Source: Aphidius gifuensis (lineage: Eukaryota > Arthropoda > Insecta > Hymenoptera > Braconidae). From it: a stretch of 64,000 nt of DNA. Shown piece by piece: positions 59,654 to 64,000 of this stretch. The notes under the pieces were generated by a model. It was not told where the DNA came from. It searched no databases and worked only from the letters and a program-made list of their open reading frames with translations. The stretch's first letter is position 1. Each line of letters starts with the position of its first letter. The position numbers and the translations under genes are program-made. Where the stretch lies: contig NC_057789.1 in NCBI RefSeq assembly GCF_014905175.1, positions 17,968,496 through 18,032,495 of the forward strand, given 5' to 3'.

Positions 59654-61370
59654 CGGGGCTGAAGTTGACAGTCACGTTAGCGGCCGAAATTTCAGAGACC
59701 AGCGCTCCATACGGTGTATGCGGGGCCCCGGGTTTTCAAAATTAATACGAATGTGTTGTAGACAATTCAAGTGAATTTTTTTCATTGGTGTATTTTAGAG
59801 TCGGATAAATTACCGGGCTTTTTAATAAATCATTCGGACTTTTTAGATATTTTAACCCTTTTTTCGAATTTTAAATAAAAAAAAAATTCCTCAGTCTTTA
59901 GAAAAGTTTAGTTGGACAAAGTCAAAGCGTGGTAATTTTTTTAAGGTAAAAATACATTTGTAAAAAAAATATCCAGTCGTTAGCCGTGGTCACTCGTGGT
60001 CAGTTAACCCTTTTTTTAATAAAAAAATTCCTGAGTCTTTAAGAAAGTTTAGTTGGACAAAGTCAAAGCTCGGTGATTTTTTTAACGTTGGAATACACCT
60101 GTAAAAAAAAATCAAGTCGGTAACCATGGTCACTCGTGGTCAGTTAACCCTTTTTTTAATGAAAAAATTCCTGCGTCTTTAAAAAGGTTTAGTCGGACAA
60201 AGTGGAAGCGTGGTAATTTTTTTGACGTTGAAATAAATTTGTAAAAGAAATATGTAGTCGCTAGCCGTGGTCACTGGTAGTCAGTTAACCCACTTTAATT
60301 TTCAAAAAATTCCTAAGTCTTTCAAAAGGTTTAGTTGGACAAAGTAAAAGCGTGGTAAATTTATTACATATGTATTTCAACTTGAAAAAAAATACCACGC
60401 TTTTACTTTGTCCAACTAAACCTTTTTACAGACTCAGGAATTTTTTTATTAAAAAAAGGGTAAAACTGACCACGAGTGACCACGGCTAGCGACTTGATTT
60501 TTTTTTTTACAGGTGTATGCCAACGTTAAAAAAATTACCACGTTTTTACTTTGTCCAACTAAACCTTTTTAAAGACTCAGGAATTTTTTTATTAAAAAAA
60601 GGGTTAACTGACCACTAGTGACCACAAGTAGCAACTTGATTTTTTTTTTACAGGTGTATTCCAACGTTAAAAAAATTACCACGCTTTTACTTTGTTCAAC
60701 TAAACCTTTTTGGGGACTTCGTAGTTTTTTTTTAAATGAAAAGGGTTGACTGACCACTAGTGACCACAGGTAGCGACTTGATTTTTTTTTTACAGGTGTA
60801 TTTCAACGTTAAAAAAAATACCACGCTTTTACTTTGTCCAACTAAACCTTTTTACAGACTCAGGAATTTTTTTATTAAAAAAAGGGTTAACTGACCACGA
60901 GTGACCACGGCTAGCGACTTGATTTTTTTTAACAGGTGTATTTCAACGTTAAAAAAAATTACCACGCTTTAACTTTGTCCAACTAAACCTTTTTAAAGAC
61001 TCAGGAATTTTTTTATTAAAAAAAGGGTTAACTGACCACGAGTGACCACGGCTAGCGACTTGATTTTTTTTTTAACAGGTGTATGCCAACGTTAAAAAAA
61101 TTACCACGTTTTTACTTTGTCTAACTGAATCTTTTTAAAGACTGAGGAATTTTTTTTTTCTATTTCAAATAAAATAAAAGGTTGAAGATTACTAAGTAAT
61201 TATAATTAGCGCGTTGATAAATCTTGTTACATCGTTTTTCATAATTATTTACTTATTCTTTATTCTAATTCAATCACTTAATTTTGTTTTATCGAATTTT
61301 TAAGCTCGGGGCCCGGGCATCTAACACGCCCCTGCCTCCGCTGCTGACTTGACTGCCAACTTCAGCCCCG
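59654..61370. mobile_element. Foldback element (CGGGGCTGAAGTTG ends) with tandem-repeat arms
   Basis: 1,717 bp. The terminal repeat CGGGGCTGAAGTTGACAGTC matches its partner with one difference. AAAATATCA is duplicated at 59645-59653 and 61372-61380 (8-9 bp; A-run makes the edge uncertain). The arms are tandem repeats of about 145 bp containing GGTTTAGTTGGACAAAGT and GTGGTCACTCGTGGTCAGT. About three lie left and five right of the centre near 60365, in opposite orientation. The duplication length would fit hAT-, Mutator- or Merlin-like elements. Confidence 0.75.
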
Positions 61371-61442
61371 TAAAATATCATGTCTGTTTTCGGAAAAAAA
61401 AAAAACCTAAATTTGTTTTAACATCGACTAATTCGGTTCAGG

Positions 61443-62946
61443 AGCAAAAATAAAACAACTGAGCCCCCCTCAAAATGCCTTACCCGGGATTTCAATAATA
61501 AGTACTATTTTTTTATAGTTCTTAAGGATACAAGAATACGTTTTCGTTGTTTTTTGAAAATTTTGATTATTTTAATTGTTATTAATAAATGAATTTTTTG
61601 CTAGTGTTAATTGAAAAAAATGATATCTATTGATCTGCTAGAAGGAAATAAATAATTTTTATACAGAATATTGAAAATAAACCGATCTTTTTAAAAAAAA
61701 TAAAATAATAAATTTAAATCAAAAATTAGCAAAAGTTATTAACAATTTTTATAAACAAATGGAAATTCTACTACTTTCTCCCTCTTTTTTTACATTTTTT
61801 TATTTCACCTTTTTTATTCTCCATTTCATTACGCAACTTTTCACGTTAAAAAAACTCATTAACATTAATATTTAAAAAAGTTATCAATATTTTTCTAGTG
61901 CGTCGCGCGACCATTAGTAAGGAAAGTACTGCGCGCGAAGCCTTAACGGTGGCTCTCAATTTGTTGTTAAATTAATAACTCAATAGATAATTAATAAAAA
62001 TACCCAAAAATTTGCATAAAACTTCTTGATATACTGCTCAACAATATTGCCACTGACAAGTTACTCGATTTTAAAATTTCTTCGCCTTTTTTTTCATTCG
62101 AAGTTAGACAAATTAAATTTTCCATCAGCACAATACAATAAATAAAAAAAGTTAAACAATATAAATAAATAAGTTTTTTAATATCACTATTGCCATCGCG
62201 AGCCTATAATAAAGCTACAGTCAAATTTTCAAGTCAATTTATTAATTTTTAAATAAGTTATCACGAGTTATATGTTTAAAAAAAAAAGATTTTTTATTGC
62301 ATTAACTAATTATGATACAAAAAAATTTACTTGAATGAAAATGTATATTTTTTAGTTTTATATATCACTGTATTTTTTTTTTTTTTCGATTTTTCAATTT
62401 TAATTTTTCACCGAAACAACGTCGCGTTTTCATGTCTTCGAGCGCTCAACGTGTTATTGCATCCAGACCCTCAATTGTCGCGCGACGCACTAGAAAAATA
62501 TTGATAACTTTTTTAAATATTAATGTTAATGAGTTTTTTTAACGTGAAAAGTTGCGTAATGAAATGGAGAATAAAAAAGGTAAAATGAAAAAATGTAAAA
62601 AAAGAGGGAGAAAGTAGTAGAATTTCCATTTGTTTATAAAAATTGTTAATAACTTTGGCTAATTTTTGATTTAAATTTATTATTTTATTTTTTTTAAAAA
62701 GATCGGTTTATTTTCAATATTCTGTATAAAAATTATTTATTTCCTTCTAGCAGATCAATAGATATCATTTTTTTCAATTAACACTAGCAAAAAATTCATT
62801 TATTAATAACAATTAAAATAATCGAAATTTTCAAAAAACAACGAAAACGTATTCTTGTATCCTCAAGAACTATAAAAAAATAGTACTTATTATTATAATC
62901 CCGGGTAAGGCATTTTGAGGGGGGCTCAGTTGTTTTATTTTTGCTC
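61443..62946. mobile_element. Long-inverted-repeat element (GAGCAAAAATAAAACAAC ends)
   Basis: 1,504 bp with inverted arms of about 480 bp, nearly identical (outer landmarks CTGAGCCCCCCTCAAAATG and TGCCTTACCCGGG). TCAG is duplicated (61439-61442, 62947-62950). The interior holds a dispersed repeat also seen at 52175-52375 and a GCGCGAC-rich patch. No transposase. Confidence 0.75.
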
Positions 62947-63307
62947 TCAGCGGTTCATAAAATATTGTAAAAAAACAGCTTGTGACACTACATATCGTTG
63001 AATAAAAAAAAAAATAAACGATTGAAAAATTTAAAAAAAATATCGTAGAGTCTACAGATGAAACGTCGTCGATTAAAATATTGCCGGAATTGATCGGTCA
63101 ATATTTGGAATTGGGCCATGTCCAAAAATGGGCATATTAAATCTGATAAGGCCCCAAAATTGGAAATAAATATGACGATTGCTTTTGGCCAATAAAAATA
63201 AAGAAAATGAGCATCTCACAAGCCACTTCGATTCAGGACTTCACGTTTTATCTCGAAATAACAAAAAGTCACAGAAAAGCGAAAACATAAGTGTCCTACG
63301 GAACACT

Positions 63308-64000
63308 AAAAATATGAATTCAAAATTTTTAAAACGTGAAGCTTACATTACTTTGTCTATAATGATTTTACACTGTCAAAGTAATTTCTATCAAATAATG
63401 ATTTACAATTTACATCTTAAAAACGTGAAACATACATTTACTTTTGTACGATAATCTTCTGTTTTTATAATGTAGGTCTCGTTCGAAAAAAAACGTGAAA
63501 TGTACAAAACAAACTTTAAAAAAAAACAACGTTTATATATTTTTTATCTAAAATTTACAAGAAAAAAAATAATATTTAGATTGTTTTACCGAAGATACCA
63601 AAAATTCATTAAATAATGTAGAATGACATGTTATTTCTCTTTGTGAAAATAATCATGATCTTTTCTATGCTAACCTATAATTTCATAGTAACTGTTAGAT
63701 AACCTACAGATAACTATTACTTAATTGATTTCAATAACCAAAAAAAATTATCAGTTTAAACGGTTATGGAAACCTGAAATAACCATTAATAATTTGTTAG
63801 AAAACAGTTTGATAATGGTTGCAATCGCGCAACATGCAACTGTTTATAGAGTTATTGAACAGCTAAATAACGGCTATTAAGCTTATAATAAACTGAACTG
63901 AACCAAATCAACAAATAACCATTAATGAACCAAGAAAAATGGTTGCACCGTTCCGTCAGGGCAGTCACTTATTTTTGTTTTTTTCTGTCGTTAATAAAAT
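63308..64000. other. AT-rich, loose AACNGTTA/TAACCATTAA repeats
   Basis: From about 63690 the words ATAACCATTAAT, AACAGTT and ATAACTATTA recur loosely. The 91-codon frame at 63179-63454 has no known features. Nothing else seen. Confidence 0.3.

Larger units (their letters stand above)
59104..63307. repeat. 285-bp tandem repeat block split by two foldback elements
   Basis: Three units with ACACTACATATCGTTGAAT, GTAGAGTC, ACATTGCCGGAATT and AATAAGGCCC (GAGTC landmarks at 59241, 59526 and 63047 give a 285-bp step before interruption). The second unit is cut by the elements at 59654 and 61443; removing both restores it. The block is bounded by AGTGTTCCGTAGGA (59104-59117) and its complement (63294-63307), so the whole may once have been an element of about 1 kb. 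Confidence 0.6.

Noticed and set aside
63179..63454. A 91-codon frame
   Set aside because: It begins within repeat sequence and shows no family features.
1..64000. Proviral segments or virus-derived genes, considered because of the possible parasitoid host
   Set aside because: I found no viral-type genes or segment boundaries that I could recognise.

Overview
The window is eukaryotic, very AT-rich, and almost wholly non-coding. Two conserved gene ends fix it as animal, and the residue choices in both fit an insect. A hymenopteran, perhaps a parasitoid wasp, is my guess from the look of the sequence, not something I can prove. The first gene end is the last two exons of a tolloid/BMP1-type protease gene on the plus strand (6189-6679). 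The second is the last exon of a Rho GDP-dissociation inhibitor gene on the minus strand (43448-43647). The two genes converge. About 37 kb of repeats lies between their ends, and the flanks (1-6188 and 43648-64000) look like introns or upstream sequence filled with mobile elements.

Layout. 1-6.2 kb: nested inverted-repeat elements with CCCGAG ends, filled with short palindromic repeats and tRNA-like modules. 6.2-6.9 kb: tolloid 3' end. 7.3-8.6 kb: a second copy of one CCCGAG element, holding a MITE that itself holds another MITE. 9.7-10.2 kb: a TTAA-target MITE. 10.2-10.75 kb: a 150-bp satellite. 10.8-13.0 kb: a decayed transposase-like gene with two in-frame stops. 13.9-37.3 kb: a satellite of about 200-215 bp hairpin monomers, interrupted by a 100-N gap. 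37.3-43.1 kb: AT-rich desert. 43.4-43.65 kb: RhoGDI last exon. 44.4-49.4 kb: a foldback element interrupted by a young, non-autonomous LTR retrotransposon carrying one ORF I do not recognise. 50.1-51.1 kb: a non-autonomous Helitron. 52.8-54.9 kb: a giant palindromic element. 55.0-55.7 kb: a tRNA-like hairpin and an inverted copy of the LTR/flank region. 57-63 kb: more satellites, MITEs and two foldback elements inserted into a 285-bp tandem repeat.

The theme is inverted repeats at every scale: satellite monomers, MITEs, foldback elements and segmental duplications are all palindromic. Many insertions can be read against an uninterrupted copy inside the same window, which gives target-site duplications directly. 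At least six distinct tRNA-like A-box/B-box modules occur, several of them inside inverted-repeat elements. Together these are the most unusual signal here. The gap and an indel-rich stretch next to it (about 21.5-26.0 kb) mean that part of the satellite should be treated as unreliable assembly.
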